64,000 bases of DNA from the NCBI GenBank assembly GCA_022747635.1, contig JAKTNV010000163.1, positions 248,001 through 312,000 of the forward strand, read 5' to 3'. Origin of the DNA: Hetaerina americana (lineage: Eukaryota; Arthropoda; Insecta; Odonata; Calopterygidae). Made by a program: the position numbers and the translations under genes. The notes under the pieces are model-generated. The model ran no database searches and had not been told where the DNA came from. It worked only from the letters and a program-made list of their open reading frames with translations. Shown here in pieces: positions 1 to 14,100 of this stretch. Numbering within the stretch: position 1 is the stretch's first letter; the number at the start of each line of letters is the position of its first letter.

Positions 1-1034
1 TTACAACTGACACCACCATACTCACAGCTTAAATATCCACGAAGCACGTACGACTCAATGTTGATATTTTAAGTCCTTTCTCCGTTGTTTTCATTCTTAA
101 TTACCTTTTTCAACAAACAGTAAAAACAACGATAAAATAAACTAACTTACAACAGAAACCACAATACTCACAGCTTAAATATCCACGAAGCACGGACGAC
201 TCAATTTTGATATTTTAATTCGTTGCTCCGTTGTTTTCATTCTCAATTACCTTTTTCAACAAACAGTAAAAACAACGATAATATAAACTAACTTACAACA
301 GACACCACCATACTCACAGCGCAAATATCCACGAAGCACGGACGACTCAATATTGTTATTTTAATTCGTTGCTCCTTTGTTTTCATTCTTAATTACCTTT
401 TTCAATAAACAGTAAAAACAACGATAAAATAAACTAACTTACAACAGACACCACTATACTCGCTGCTTAAATATGCACGAAGCACGGACGACTCAATGAT
501 GATATTTTAATTCGTTGCTCCATTGTTTTCATTCTTAATTATATTTTTCAACAAACAGTAAAAACTACGATAAAATAAACTAACTTAGAACAGACACCAC
601 CATATTCACAGCTTAAATATCCACGAAGCACGGACGACTCAATGATGATATTTTAATTCGTTGCTCCGTTGTTTTCATTCTCAATTACCATTTTCCACAA
701 AAAGTAAAAACAACGATAAAATAAAGTAACTTACAACAGGACCACCATACTCACAGCTTAAATATCCACGAAGCACGGACGACTCAATGTTGATATTTTA
801 ATTCGTTGCTCCGTTGTTTTCATTCTAAATAACATTTTTCAACAAACAGTAAAAACAACGATAAAATAAACTAACTTACAACAGACACCACCATATCCAC
901 AGCTTAAATATTCACGAAGCACAGACGACTGAAAGTTGATATTTTAATTCGTTGCTCCGTTGTCTTCATTCTCAATTACTTTTTTCAACAAACAGTAGAA
1001 ACAACGATAAAATAAACTAACTTACAACAGACAC
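1..1034 (+). repeat. Seven-monomer block, first copy (offset 4234 bp)
   Basis: This block repeats at 4235-5268 with an offset of exactly 29 x 146 bp. Shared rare markers include aactgacacc with cgtacgac and taagtcctttctcc in the first unit, gcgcaaatatcc, ctatactcgctgc, the variant ataaagtaac near 722/4956, a 145-bp unit with caggaccacc, and aaataacatt. I noticed only a handful of differences, such as acaata for accata near 170 and tgtcttc for tgttttc near 961. The match ends where the first copy continues acaccacc and the second acacaacc. The left end lies outside the window. Confidence 0.85.
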
Positions 1035-3066
1035 CACCATACTCACAGCTCAAATATCCACGAAGCACGGACGACTCAATATTGATATTTTAATTCGTTG
1101 CTCCGTTGTGTTCATTCTCAATTACCTTTTTCAACAAACAGTAAAAAAAAACGATAAAATAAACTAACTTACAACAGACACCACCATACTCACAGCTTAA
1201 ATATCAACGAAGCACGGACGACTCAATGTTGGAATTTTTATTCGTTGCTCCGTTGTGTTCATTTTCAATTACCTTTTTCAACAAACAGTAAAAACAACGA
1301 TAAAATAAACTAACATACAACAGACACCACCATACTCACAGCGTTAATATCCACGAAGCACAGACGACTCAATGTTGATATTTTAATTCGTTGCTCCGTT
1401 GTGTTCATTCTCAATTACCTTTTTCAACAAACATTAAAAACATCGATAAAATAAACTAACTTACAACAGACCCCACCATACTCACTGCTTAAATATCCAC
1501 GAAGCACGGACGACTCAATGTTGATATTTTAATTCGTTGCTCCATTGTTTTCATTCTCAATTACCTTTTTCAACAAAACGTAAAAACAACGATAAAATAA
1601 ACTAACTTACAACAGACACCACCATACTCACAGCTTAAATATCCACGAACCACAGACGACTCTATGTTGATATTTTAATTCGTTGCTCCGTTGTTTTCAT
1701 TTTCAATTACCTTTTTCAACAAACAGTAAAAACAACGATAAAATAAACTAACTTACAACAGACACAACCATACTCACAGCTTAAATATTCACGAAGCACG
1801 GACGACTGAAAGTTGATATTTTAATTCGTTGCTCCGTTGTTTTCATTCTCAATTACCTTTTTCAACAAACAGTAATAACAACGATAAAATAAATTAACTT
1901 ACAACAGACACCACCATACTCACAGCTAAAATATCCACGAAGCACGGACTACTTAATGTTGATATTTTAATTCGTTGCTCCGTTGTTTTCATTCTCAATT
2001 ACCTTTTTCAACAAACAGTAAAAACAACGATAAAATAAACTAACTTACAACAGACACCACCATACTCACAGCTTAAATATCAACGAAGCACGGACGACTC
2101 AATGTTGGAATTTTAATTCGTTGCTCCGTTTTTTTCATTTTCAATTACCTTTTTCAACAAAGAGTAAAAACAACGATAAAATAAACTTACTTACAACAGA
2201 CACCACCATACTCACAGACTTAATATCCACGAAGCACAGACGACTCAATGTTGATATTTTAATTCGTTGCTCCGTTGTTTTCATTCTCAATTACCTTTTT
2301 CAACAAACAGTAAAAACATCGATATAATAAACTAACTTACAACTGACACCACCATACTCACAGCTTAAATATCCACGAAGCACGTACGACTCAATGTTGA
2401 TATTTTAAGTCCTTTCTCCGTTGTTTTCATTCTCAATTACCTTTTTCAACAAACAGTAAAAACAACGATAAAATAAACTAACTTACAACAGAAACCACCA
2501 TACTCACAGCTTAAATATCCACGAAGCACGGACGACTCAATTTTGATATTTTAATTCGTTGCTCCGTTGTTTTCATTCTCAATTACCTTTTTCAACAAAC
2601 AGTAGAAACAACGATAAAATAAACTAACTTACAACAGACACCACCATACTCACAGCTCAAATATCCACGAAGCACGGACGACTCAATATTGATATTTTAA
2701 TTCGTTGCTCCGTTGTTTTCATTCTCAATTACATTTTTCAACAAAAAGTAAAAACAACGATAAAATAAACTATCTTCCAACAGACATTACCATACTCACA
2801 GCCTAAATGTCCACGAAGCACAGACGACTCAATGTTGATATTTTAATTCGTTGCTCCGTTGTTTTCATTCTCAATTACCTTTTTCAACAAACAGTAAAAA
2901 CAACGATAAAATAAACTAACTTACAACAGACACCACCATACTCACAGCTTAAATATTCACGAAGCACGGACGACTGAAAGTTGATATTTTAATTCGTTGC
3001 TCCGTTGTTTTCATTCTCAATTACTTTTTTCAACAAACAGTAAAAACAAAAATAAAATAAACTAAC

Positions 3067-3212
3067 TTACAACAGACACCACCATACTCACAGCTTAAAT
3101 ATCCACGAAGCACGGACTACTCAATGTTGATATTTTAATTCGTTGCTCCGTTGTTTTCATTCTCAATTACCTTTTTCAACAAACAGTAAAAACAACGATA
3201 AAATAAACTAAA
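3067..3212 (+). repeat. Representative near-consensus monomer
   Basis: This 146-bp unit differs from the apparent consensus at only about two places (ggactac for ggacgac, and a terminal a for c). From its 5' end it has a C-rich, G-poor segment (unit positions 1-30), a CpG-bearing segment around acgaagcacggacgact (39-55), an AT segment gatattttaattcg (63-76), the direct repeat cgttg/cgttg at 76 and 83, a T-rich segment ending in ttttt (106-110), and an A-rich 3' third (111-140). The A and T tracts change strand within the unit. The length is about that of a nucleosome core (about 147 bp), but phasing is not shown by the sequence alone. Confidence 0.9.
3149..3197. repeat. Monomer-internal inverted repeat (9-bp arms)
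   Basis: In the representative monomer, cgttgtttt at 3149-3157 is the exact reverse complement of aaaacaacg at 3189-3197, with 31 bases between them. The same pair (unit positions 83-91 and 123-131) is present in many monomers. It is broken in recurrent variants that read cgttgtgtt, cgtgttttt, cattgtttt or ataaaaaacg. A short stem-loop or a symmetric protein-binding site is possible. The loss of pairing in many variants argues against strong selection for the stem. Confidence 0.55.
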
Positions 3213-4234
3213 TTACAACAGACCCCACCATACTCACAGCTTAAATATGCACGAAGCACGGACGACTCAATGTTTTTATTTTAATTCGTTGCTCCGTTGT
3301 TTTCATTCCCAATTACCTTTTTCAACAAACAGTAAAAACAACGATAAAATAAACTAACTTACAACAGACACCACTATACTCGCTGCTTAAATATCCACGA
3401 AGCACGGACGACTCAATGATGATATTTTAATTCGTTGTTCCGTTGTTTTAATTCTCAATTACCTTTTTCAACAAACAGTATAAAAAACGATAAAATAAAC
3501 TAACTTACAACAGACAACCCCATACTTACCACTTAAATGTCCACGAAGCACGGACGACTCACTGTTGATATTTTAATTCCTTGCTCCGTTGTTTTCATTC
3601 TCAATTACCTTTTTCAACAAACAGTATAAAAAACGATAAAATAAACTAACTTACAATAGACACCACCATACTCACAGCTTAAATATCAACCAAGCACGGA
3701 CGACTCAATGTTGGAATTTTAATTCGTTGCTCCGTTGTGTTCATTTTCAATTACCTTTTTCAACAAACAGTAAAAACAACGATAAAATAAACTAACTTAC
3801 AACAGACACCACCATACTCACAGCCTTAATATCCACGAAGCACAGACGACTCAATGTTGATATTTTAATTCGTTGCTCCGTGTTTTTCATTCTCAATTAC
3901 CTTTTTCAACAAACAGTAAAAACATCGATATAATAAACTAACTTACAACTGACACCACCATACTCACAGCTTAAATATCCACGAAGCACGTACGATTCAA
4001 TGTTGGAATTTTAATTCGTTGCTCCGTTGTGTTCATTTTCAATTACCTTTTTCAACAAAGAGTAAAAACAACGATAAAATAAACTAACTTACAACAGACA
4101 CCACCATACTCACAGCCTTAATATCCACGAAGCACAGACGACTCAATGTTGATATTTTAATTCGTTGCTCCGTTGTTTTCATTCTCAATTACCTTTTTCA
4201 ACAAACAGTAAAAACATCGATATAATAAACTAAC

Positions 4235-5268
4235 TTACAACTGACACCACCATACTCACAGCTTAAATATCCACGAAGCACGTACGACTCAATGTTGATA
4301 TTTTAAGTCCTTTCTCCGTTGTTTTCATTCTTAATTACCTTTTTCAACAAACAGTAAAAACAACGATAAAATAAACTAACTTACAACAGAAACCACCATA
4401 CTCACAGCTTAAATATCCACGAAGCACGGACGACTCAATTTTGATATTTTAATTCGTTGCTCCGTTGTTTTCATTCTCAATTACCTTTTTCAACAAACAG
4501 TAGAAACAACGATAATATAAACTAACTTACAACAGACACCACCATACTCACAGCGCAAATATCCACGAAGCACGGACGACTCAATATTGTTATTTTAATT
4601 CGTTGCTCCTTTGTTTTCATTCTTAATTACCTTTTTCAATAAACAGTAAAAACAACGATAAAATAAACTAACTTACAACAGACACCACTATACTCGCTGC
4701 TTAAATATGCACGAAGCACGGACGACTCAATGATGATATTTTAATTCGTTGCTCCATTGTTTTCATTCTTAATTATATTTTTCAACAAACAGTAAAAACT
4801 ACGATAAAATAAACTAACTTAGAACAGACACCACCATATTCACAGCTTAAATATCCACGAAGCACGGACGACTCAATGATGATATTTTAATTCGTTGCTC
4901 CGTTGTTTTCATTCTCAATTACCATTTTCCACAAAAAGTAAAAACAACGATAAAATAAAGTAACTTACAACAGGACCACCATACTCACAGCTTAAATATC
5001 CACGAAGCACGGACGACTCAATGTTGATATTTTAATTCGTTGCTCCGTTGTTTTCATTCTAAATAACATTTTTCAACAAACAGTAAAAACAACGATAAAA
5101 TAAACTAACTTACAACAGACACCACCATATCCACAGCTTAAATATTCACGAAGCACAGACGACTGAAAGTTGATATTTTAATTCGTTGCTCCGTTGTTTT
5201 CATTCTCAATTACTTTTTTCAACAAACAGTAGAAACAACGATAAAATAAACTAACTTACAACAGACAC
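4235..5268 (+). repeat. Seven-monomer block, second copy
   Basis: Near-identical to the start of the window. Beyond 5268 the sequence follows the unit starting near 1752 instead (acacaaccatactc, tattcacg, actgaaagttg), so relative to the first copy about five monomers are missing at this join. The break falls in the first 20 bases of a monomer, a stretch shared by many units, which fits a deletion by recombination between misaligned monomers. Confidence 0.82.
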
Positions 5269-5528
5269 AACCATACTCACAGCTTAAATATTCACGAAGC
5301 ACGGACGACTGAAAGTTGCTATTTTAATTCGTTGCTCCGTTGTTTTCATTCTCAATTACCTTTTTCAACAAACAGTAATAACAACGATAAAATAAACTAA
5401 CTTACAACAGACACCACCATACTCACAGCTAAAATATCCACGAAGCACGGACTACTTAATGTTGATATTTTAATTCGTTGCTCCGTTGTTTTCATTCTCA
5501 ATTACCTTTTTCAACAAACAGTAAAAAC

Positions 5529-7280
5529 AACGATAAAATAAACTAACTTACAACAGACACAACCATACTCACAGCTTAAATATCAACGAAGCACGGACGA
5601 CTCAATGTTGGAATTTTAATTCCTTGCTCCGTTGTTTTCATTCTCAATTACCTTTTTCAACAAACAGTATAAAAAACGATAAAATAAACTAACTTACAAT
5701 AGACACCACCATACTCACAGCTTAAATATCAACCAAGCACGGACGACTCAATGTTGGAATTTTAATTCGTTGCTCCGTTGTGTTCATTTTCAATTACCTT
5801 TTTCAACAAACAGTAAAAACAACGATAAAATAAACTAACTTACAACAGACACCACCATACTCACAGCCTTAATATCCACGAAGCACAGACGACTCAATGT
5901 TGATATTTTAATTCGTTGCTCCGTGTTTTTCATTCTCAATTACCTTTTTCAACAAACAGTAAAAACATCGATATAATAAACTAACTTACAACTGACTCCA
6001 CCATACTCACAGCTTAAATATCCACGAAGCACGTACGACTCAATGTTGATATTTTAAGTCCTTTCTCCGTTGTTTTCATTCTCAATTACCTTTTTCAACA
6101 AACAGTAAAAACAACGATAAAATAAACTAACTTACAAAAGACACCACCATACTCACAGCTTAAATATCCACGAAGCACGGACGACTCAATTTTGATATTT
6201 TAATTCGTTGCTCCGTTGTTTTCATTCTCAATTACCTTTTTCAACAAACAGTAGAAACAACGATAAAATAAACTAACTTACAACAGACACCACCATACTC
6301 ACAGCTCAAATATCCACGAAGCACGGACGACTCAATATTGATATTTTAATTCGTTGCTCCGTTGTTTTCATTCTCAATTACCTTTTTAAACAAACAGTAA
6401 TAACAACGATAATATAAACTCATTTACAACAGACACCACCATACTCACAGCTAAAATATCCACGAAGCACGGACTACTTAATGTTGATATTTTAATTCGT
6501 TGCGCCGTTGTTTACATTCTCAATTACCTTTTTCAACAAACAGTAAAAACAACGATAAAATAAACTAACTTACAACAGACACCACCATACTCACAGCTTA
6601 AATATCAACGAAGCACGGACGACTCAATGTTGGAATTTTAATTCGTTGCTCCGTTGTGTTCATTTTCAATTACCTTTTTCAACAAACAGTAAAAACAACG
6701 ATAAAATAAACTAACTTACAACAGACACCACCATACTCACAGCTTAAATATTCACGAAGCACGGACGACTGAAAGTTGATATTTTAATTCGTTGCTCCGT
6801 TGTTTTCATTCTCAATTACTTTTTTCAACAAACAGTAAAAACAAAAATAAAATAAACTAACTTACAACAGACACCACCATACTCACAGCTTAAATATCCA
6901 CGAAGCACGGACTACTCAATGTTGATATTTTAATTCGTTGCTCCGTTGTTTTCATTCTCAATTACCTTTTTCAACAAACAGTAAAAACAAGGATAAAATA
7001 AACTAAATTACAACAGACCCCACCATACTCACAGCTTAAATATGCACGAAGCACGGACGACTCAATGTTTTTATTTTAATTCGTTGCTCCGTTGTTTTCA
7101 TTCCCAATTACCTTTTTCAACAAACAGTAAAAACAACGATAAAATAAACTAACTTACAACAGACACCACTATACTCGCTGCTTAAATATCCACGAAGCAC
7201 GGACGACTCAATGATGATATTTTAATTCGTTGTTCCGTTGTTTTAATTCTCAATTACCTTTTTCAACAAACAGTATAAAA
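5529..7280 (+). repeat. 12-mer HOR (1752 bp), copy A
   Basis: Twelve monomers, exactly 12 x 146 bp, repeated at once as copy B. Diagnostic linked markers are acacaaccatac with ttggaattttaattcc, atagacacc with tcaaccaagc, a cctt unit with ctccgtgtttttc, aactgactcc, caaaagacacc, the rare actcatttac, gcgccgttgtttac, aaacaaaaataaaa, acaaggataaaat, and a final gatgat unit with gttgttccg. Individual monomers within the copy differ clearly from each other, so the repeat is at the 12-mer level. Confidence 0.93.
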
Positions 7281-9032
7281 AACGATAAAATAAACTAACT
7301 TACAACAGACACAACCATACTCACAGCTTAAATATCAACGAAGCACGGACGACTCAATGTTGGAATTTTAATTCCTTGCTCCGTTGTTTTCATTCTCAAT
7401 TACCTTTTTCAACAAACAGTATAAAAAACGATAAAATAAACTAACTTACAATAGACACCACCATACTCACAGCTTAAATATCAACCAAGCACGGACGACT
7501 CAATGTTGGAATTTTAATTCGTTGCTCCGTTGTGTTCATTTTCAATTACCTTTTTCAACAAACAGTAAAAACAACGATAAAATAAACTAACTTACAACAG
7601 ACACCACCATACTCACAGCCTTAATATCCACGAAGCACAGACGACTCAATGTTGATATTTTAATTCGTTGCTCCGTGTTTTTCATTCTCAATTACCTTTT
7701 TCAACAAACAGTAAAAACATCGATATAATAAACTAACTTACAACTGACTCCACCATACTCACAGCTTAAATATCCACGAAGCACGTACGACTCAATGTTG
7801 ATATTTTAAGTCCTTTCTCCGTTGTTTTCATTCTCAATTACCTTTTTCAACAAACAGTAAAAACAACGATAAAATAAACTAACTTACAAAAGACACCACC
7901 ATACTCACAGCTTAAATATCCACGAAGCACGGACGACTCAATTTTGATATTTTAATTCGTTGCTCCGTTGTTTTCATTCTCAATTACCTTTTTCAACAAA
8001 CAGTAGAAACAACGATAAAATAAACTAACTTACAACAGACACCACCATACTCACAGCTCAAATATCCACGAAGCACGGACGACTCAATATTGATATTTTA
8101 ATTCGTTGCTCCGTTGTTTTCATTCTCAATTACCTTTTTAAACAAACAGTAATAACAACGATAATATAAACTCATTTACAACAGACACCACCATACTCAC
8201 AGCTAAAATATCCACGAAGCACGGACTACTTAATGTTGATATTTTAATTCGTTGCGCCGTTGTTTACATTCTCAATTACCTTTTTCAACAAACAGTAAAA
8301 ACAACGATAAAATAAACTAACTTACAACAGACACCACCATACTCACAGCTTAAATATCAACGAAGCACGGACGACTCAATGTTGGAATTTTAATTCGTTG
8401 CTCCGTTGTGTTCATTTTCAATTACCTTTTTCAACAAACAGTAAAAACAACGATAAAATAAACTAACTTACAACAGACACCACCATACTCACAGCTTAAA
8501 TATTCACGAAGCACGGACGACTGAAAGTTGATATTTTAATTCGTTGCTCCGTTGTTTTCATTCTCAATTACTTTTTTCAACAAACAGTAAAAACAAAAAT
8601 AAAATAAACTAACTTACAACAGACACCACCATACTCACAGCTTAAATATCCACGAAGCACGGACTACTCAATGTTGATATTTTAATTCGTTGCTCCGTTG
8701 TTTTCATTCTCAATTACCTTTTTCAACAAACAGTAAAAACAAGGATAAAATAAACTAAATTACAACAGACCCCACCATACTCACAGCTTAAATATGCACG
8801 AAGCACGGACGACTCAATGTTTTTATTTTAATTCGTTGCTCCGTTGTTTTCATTCCCAATTACCTTTTTCAACAAACAGTAAAAACAACGATAAAATAAA
8901 CTAACTTACAACAGACACCACTATACTCGCTGCTTAAATATCCACGAAGCACGGACGACTCAATGATGATATTTTAATTCGTTGTTCCGTTGTTTTATTT
9001 CTCAATTACCTTTTTCAACAAACAGTATAAAA
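7281..9032 (+). repeat. 12-mer HOR (1752 bp), copy B
   Basis: Matches copy A base for base as far as I could follow, including every rare marker. The only difference I noted is gttttaattc in A against gttttatttc in B near 8993. Such identity over 1.75 kb, against visible divergence between neighbouring monomers, indicates a recent tandem duplication, or a duplicated or collapsed region in an assembly. Confidence 0.93.
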
Positions 9033-9869
9033 AACGATAAAATAAACTAACTTACAACAGACAACCCCATACTTACCGCTTAAATGTCCACGAAGCACGG
9101 ACGACTCACTGTTGATATTTTAATTCCTTGCTCCGTTGTTTTCATTCTCAATTACCTTTTTCAACGAACAGTATAAAAAACGATAAAATAAACTAACTTA
9201 CAACAGACACCACCATACTCACAGCTTTAATATCAACCAAGCACGGACGACTCAATGGTGGAATTTTAATTCGTTGCTCCGTTGTGTTCATTTTCAATTA
9301 CCTTTTTCAACAAACAGTAAAAACAACGATAAAATAAACTAACTTACAACAGACACCACCATACTCACAGCCTTAATATCCACGAAGCACAGACGACTCA
9401 ATGTTGATATTTTAATTCGTTGCTCCGTGTTTTTCATTCTCAATTACCTTTTTCAACAAACAGTAAACACATCGATATAATAAACTAACTTACAACTGAC
9501 ACCACCATACTCACAGCTTAAATATCCACGAAGCACGTACGACTGAATGATGATATTTTAAGTCCTTTCTCCGTTGTTTTCATTCTCAATTACCTTTTTC
9601 AACAAACAGTAAAAACAACGATAAAATAAACTAACTTACAACAGACACCACCATACTCACAGCTTAAATATCCACGAAGCACGGACGACTCAATTTTGAT
9701 ATTTTAATTCGTTGCTCCGTTGTTTTCATTCTCAATTACCTTTCTCAACAAACAGTAGAAACAACGATAAAATAAACTAACTTACAACAGACACCACCAT
9801 ACTCACAGCTCAAATATCCACGAAGCACGGACGACTCAATATTGATATTTTAATTCGTTGCTCCGTTGT
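9033..9869 (+). repeat. 12-mer HOR, partial copy C
   Basis: Continues at the same 1752-bp offset for about 5.7 monomers: tcaaccaagc (as ctttaatatcaacc), the cctt unit with cgtgttttt, cgtacgac with taagtcc, caattttgat, and caatattgat. The first unit is replaced by a different class (aaccccatacttaccgc, cactgttgat) that shares the attccttgctccg half. The match ends near 9870, where gttgtgttc replaces gttgttttc. Confidence 0.85.
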
Positions 9870-11165
9870 GTTCATTCTCAATTACCTTTTTCAACAAAAC
9901 GTAAAAACAACGATAAAATAAACTAACTTACAACAGACACCACCATACTCACAGCTTAAATATCCACGAAGCACAGACGACTCAATGTTGATATTTTAAT
10001 TCGTTGCTCCGTGTTTTTCATTCTCAATTACCTTTTTCAACAAACAGTAAAAACATCGATATAATAAACTAACTTACAACAGACACCACCATACTCACAG
10101 CTTAAATATTCACGAAGCACGGACGACTGAAAGTTGATATTTTAATTCGTTGCTCCGTTGTTTTCATTCTCAATTACTTTTTTAAACAAACAGTAAAAAC
10201 AAAAATAAAATAAACTAACTTACAACAGACCCCACCATACTCACAGCTTAAATATGCACGAAGCACGGACGACTCAATGTTTATATTTTAATTCGTTGCT
10301 CCGTTGTTTTCATTCCCAATTACCTTTTTCAACAAACAGTAAAAACAACGATAAAATAAACTAACTTACAACAGACACCACCATACTCACAGCTAAAATA
10401 TCCACGAAGCACGGACGACTCAATGTTGAATTTTTAATTCGTTGCTCCGTTGTGTTCATTCTCAATTACCTTTTTCAACAAAACGTAAAAACAACGATAA
10501 AATAAACTAACTTACAACAGACACCACCATACTCACAGCTTAAATATCCACGAAGCACAGACGACTCTATGTTGATATTTTAATTCGTTGCTCCGTTGTT
10601 TTCATTTTTAATTACCTTTTTCAACAAACAGTAAAAACAACGATAAAATAAACTAACTTACAACAGACACCACCATACTCACAGCTAAAATATCCACGAA
10701 GCACGGACTACATAATGTTGATATTTTAATTCGTTGCTCCGTTGTTTTCATTCTCAATTACCTTTTTCAACAAACAGTAATAACAACGATAAAATAAACT
10801 AACTTACAACAAACACCACCATACTCACAGCTTAAATATCAACGAAGCACGGACGACTCAATGTTGGAATATTAATTCGTTGCTCCGTTGTGTTCATTTT
10901 CAATTACCTTTTTCAACAAAGAGTAAAAACAACGATAAAATAAACTAACTTACAACAGACACCACCATACTCACAGCCTTAATATCCACGAAGCACAGAC
11001 GACTCAATGTTGATATTTTAATTCGTTGCTCCGTTGTTTTCATTCTCAATTACCTTTTTCAACAAACAGTAAAAACATCCATAAAATAAACTAACTTAGA
11101 ACAGACACCACCATACTCACAGCTTAAATATCCACGAAGCACGTACGACTCAATGTTGATATTTT
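9870..11165 (+). repeat. Mixed satellite monomers
   Basis: About nine units joining the 12-mer HOR to the 31-mer duplication. They include an aaacaaaaataaaa unit, tatgcacg with gtttatatt, ctctatg and ggactacataatg units, and a ggaatattaattcg unit. The order from about 10390 to 11160 (ttgaattttt, ctctatg, ggactac, ggaatatt, cctt, cgtacgac) is seen again at 21.18-21.96 kb. There is no non-satellite DNA. Confidence 0.8.
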
Positions 11166-14100
11166 AAGTCCTTTCTCCGTTGTTTTCATTCTTAATTACC
11201 TTTTTCAACAAACAGTAAAAACAACGATAAAATTCACTAACTTACAACAGAAACCACCATACTCACAGCTTAAATATCCACGAAGCACGGACGACTCAAT
11301 TTTGATATTTTAATTCGTTGCCCCGTATTTTCATTCTCAATTACCTTTTTCAACAAACAGTAGAAACAACGATAATATAAAATAACTTACAACAAACACC
11401 ACCATACTCACAGCATAAATATCCACGAAGCACGCACGACTCAATGTTGAATATTTAATTCGTTGCTCCGTTGTTTTCATTCTTAATTATATTTTTCAAC
11501 AAACAGTAAAATCTACGATAAAATACACTAACTTAGAACAGACACCACCATATTCACTGCTTAAATATACACGAAGCACGGACGACTCAATGTTGATATT
11601 TTAATTCGTTGCTCCGTTGTGTTCATTTTCAATTACCTTTTTCAACAAACAGTAAAAACAACGATAAAATAAACTATCTTACAACAGACACCACCATACT
11701 CACAGCTTAAATATTCACGAAGCACGGACGACTGAAAGTTGATATTTTAATTCGTTGCTCCGTTGTTCTCATTCTCAATTACCTTTTTCAACAAACAGTA
11801 ATAACAACGATAAAATAAACTAACTTACAACAGACACCACCATACTCACAGCTTAAATATCCTCGAAGCACGGACGACTCAATGATGATATTTTAATTCG
11901 TTGCTCCGTTGTTTTCATTCTCAATTACCATTTTCCAAAAAAAGTAAAAACAACGATAAAATAAACTAACTTACAACAGGACCACCATACTCACAGCTTA
12001 AATATCCACGAAGCACGGACGACTCAATGTTGATATTTTAATTCGTTGCTCCGTTGTTTTCATTCTAAATAACATTTCTCAACAAACAGTAAAAACAACG
12101 ATAAAATAAACTAACTTACAACAGACACCACCATATCCACAGCTTAAATATTCACGAAGCACAGACGACTGAAAGTTGATATTTTAATTCGTTGCTCCGT
12201 TGTTTTCATTCTCAATTACTTTTTTCAACAAACAGTAGAAACAACGATAAAATAAACTAACTTACAATAGACACCACCATACTCACAGCTCAAATATCCA
12301 CGAAGCACGGACTACTCAATGTTGATATTTTAATTCGGTGCTCCGTTGTGTTCATTCTCAATTACCTTTTTCAACAAAACGTAAAAACAACGATAAAATA
12401 AACTAATTTACAACAGACACCACCATACTCACAGCTTAAATATCCACGAAGCACAGACGACTCTATGTTGATATTTTAATTCGTTGCTCCGTTGTTTTCA
12501 TTTTCAATTACCTTTTTCAACAAACAGTAAAAACAACGATAAAATAAACTAACTTACAACAGACACCACCATACTCACAGCTTAAATATTCACGAAGCAC
12601 GGACGACTGAAAGTTGATATTTTAATTCGTTGCTCCGTTGTTTTCATTCTCAATTACCTTTTTCAACAAACAGTAATAACAACGATAAAATAAACTAACT
12701 TACAACAGACACCACCATACTAACAGCTTAAATATCCACGAAGCACGGACTACTCAATGTTGATATTTTAATTCGTTGCTCCGTTGTTTTCATTCTCAAT
12801 TACCTTTTTCAACAAACAATAAAAACAACGATAAAATAAACTAAATTACAACAGACCCCACCATACTCACAGCTTAAATATGCACGAAGCACGGACGACT
12901 CAATGTTTTTATTTTAATTCGTTGCTCCGTTGTTTTCATTCCAAATTACCTTTTTCAACAAACAGTAAAAACAACGATAAAATAAACTAACTTACAACAT
13001 ACACCACTATACTCGCTGCTTAAATATCCACGAAGCACGGACGACTCAATGATGATATTTTAATTCGTTGTTCCGTTGTTTTAATTCTCAATTACCTTTT
13101 TCAACAAACAGTATAAAAAACGATAAAATAAACTAACTTACAACAGACAACCCCATACTTACCGCTTAAATGTCCACGAAGCACGGACGACTCACTGTTG
13201 ATATTTTAATTCCTTGCTCCGTTGTTTTCATTCTCAATTACCTTTTTCAACAAACAGTATAAAAAACGATAAAATAAACTAACTTACAACAGACACCACC
13301 ATACTCACAGCTTAAATATCAACCAAGCACGGACGACTCAATGTTGGAATTTTAATTCGTTGCTCCGTTGTGCTCATTTTCAATTACCTTTTTCAACAAA
13401 CAGTAAAAACAACGATAAAATAAACTAACTTACAACAGACACCACCATACTCACAGCCTTAATATCCACGAAGCACAGACGACTCAATGTTGATATTTTA
13501 ATTCGTTGCTCCATGTTTTTCATTCTCAATTACCTTTTTCAACAAACAGTAAAAACATCGATATAATAAACTAACTTACAACTGACACCACTATACTCAC
13601 AGCTTAAATATCCACGAAGCACGGACGACTCAATTTTGATATTTTAATTCGTTGCTCCGTTGTTTTCATTCTCAATTACCTTTTTCAACAAACAGTAGAA
13701 ACAACGATAAAATAAACTATCTTCAAACAGACATTACCATACTCACAGCCTAAATATTCACGAAGCACGGACGACTGAAAGTTGATATTTTAATTCGTTG
13801 CTCCGTTGTTTTCATTCTCAATTACTTTTTTCAACAAACAGTAAAAACAAAAATAAAATAAACTAACTTACAACAGACACCACCATACTCACAGCTTAAA
13901 TATCCACGAAGCACGGACTACTCAATGTTGATATTTTAATTCGTTGCTCCGTTGTTTTCATTCTCAATTACCTTTTTCAACAAACAGTAAAAACAACGAT
14001 AAAATAAACTAAATTACAACAGACCCCACCATACTCATAGCTTAAATATGCACGAAGCACGGACGACTCAATGTTTATATTTTAATTCGTTGCTCCGTTG

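Larger units (their letters stand above)
1035..4234 (+). repeat. Mixed satellite monomers between the 1.03-kb blocks
   Basis: About 22 monomers of several variant classes. The sub-run from about 2918 to 3950 keeps the class order of the 12-mer seen at 8.47-9.45 kb (offset about 5547 bp): tattcacg with actgaaagttgat, aaacaaaaataaaa, ggactactcaatg, tatgcacg with ttttatttt, ctatactcgctgc with gttgttccg, the taccacttaaatgtcc unit, then tcaaccaagc. This suggests it is an older or relocated copy of that HOR. Nothing other than satellite is present. Confidence 0.8.

Noticed and set aside
2121..2327. Short open frame of 68 codons on the + strand
   Set aside because: It is a translation of satellite monomers. 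The 146-bp unit is not a multiple of three, so the frame shifts at each unit and normally meets stops; a few substitutions and indels leave a chance gap. No start context, codon signal or domain.
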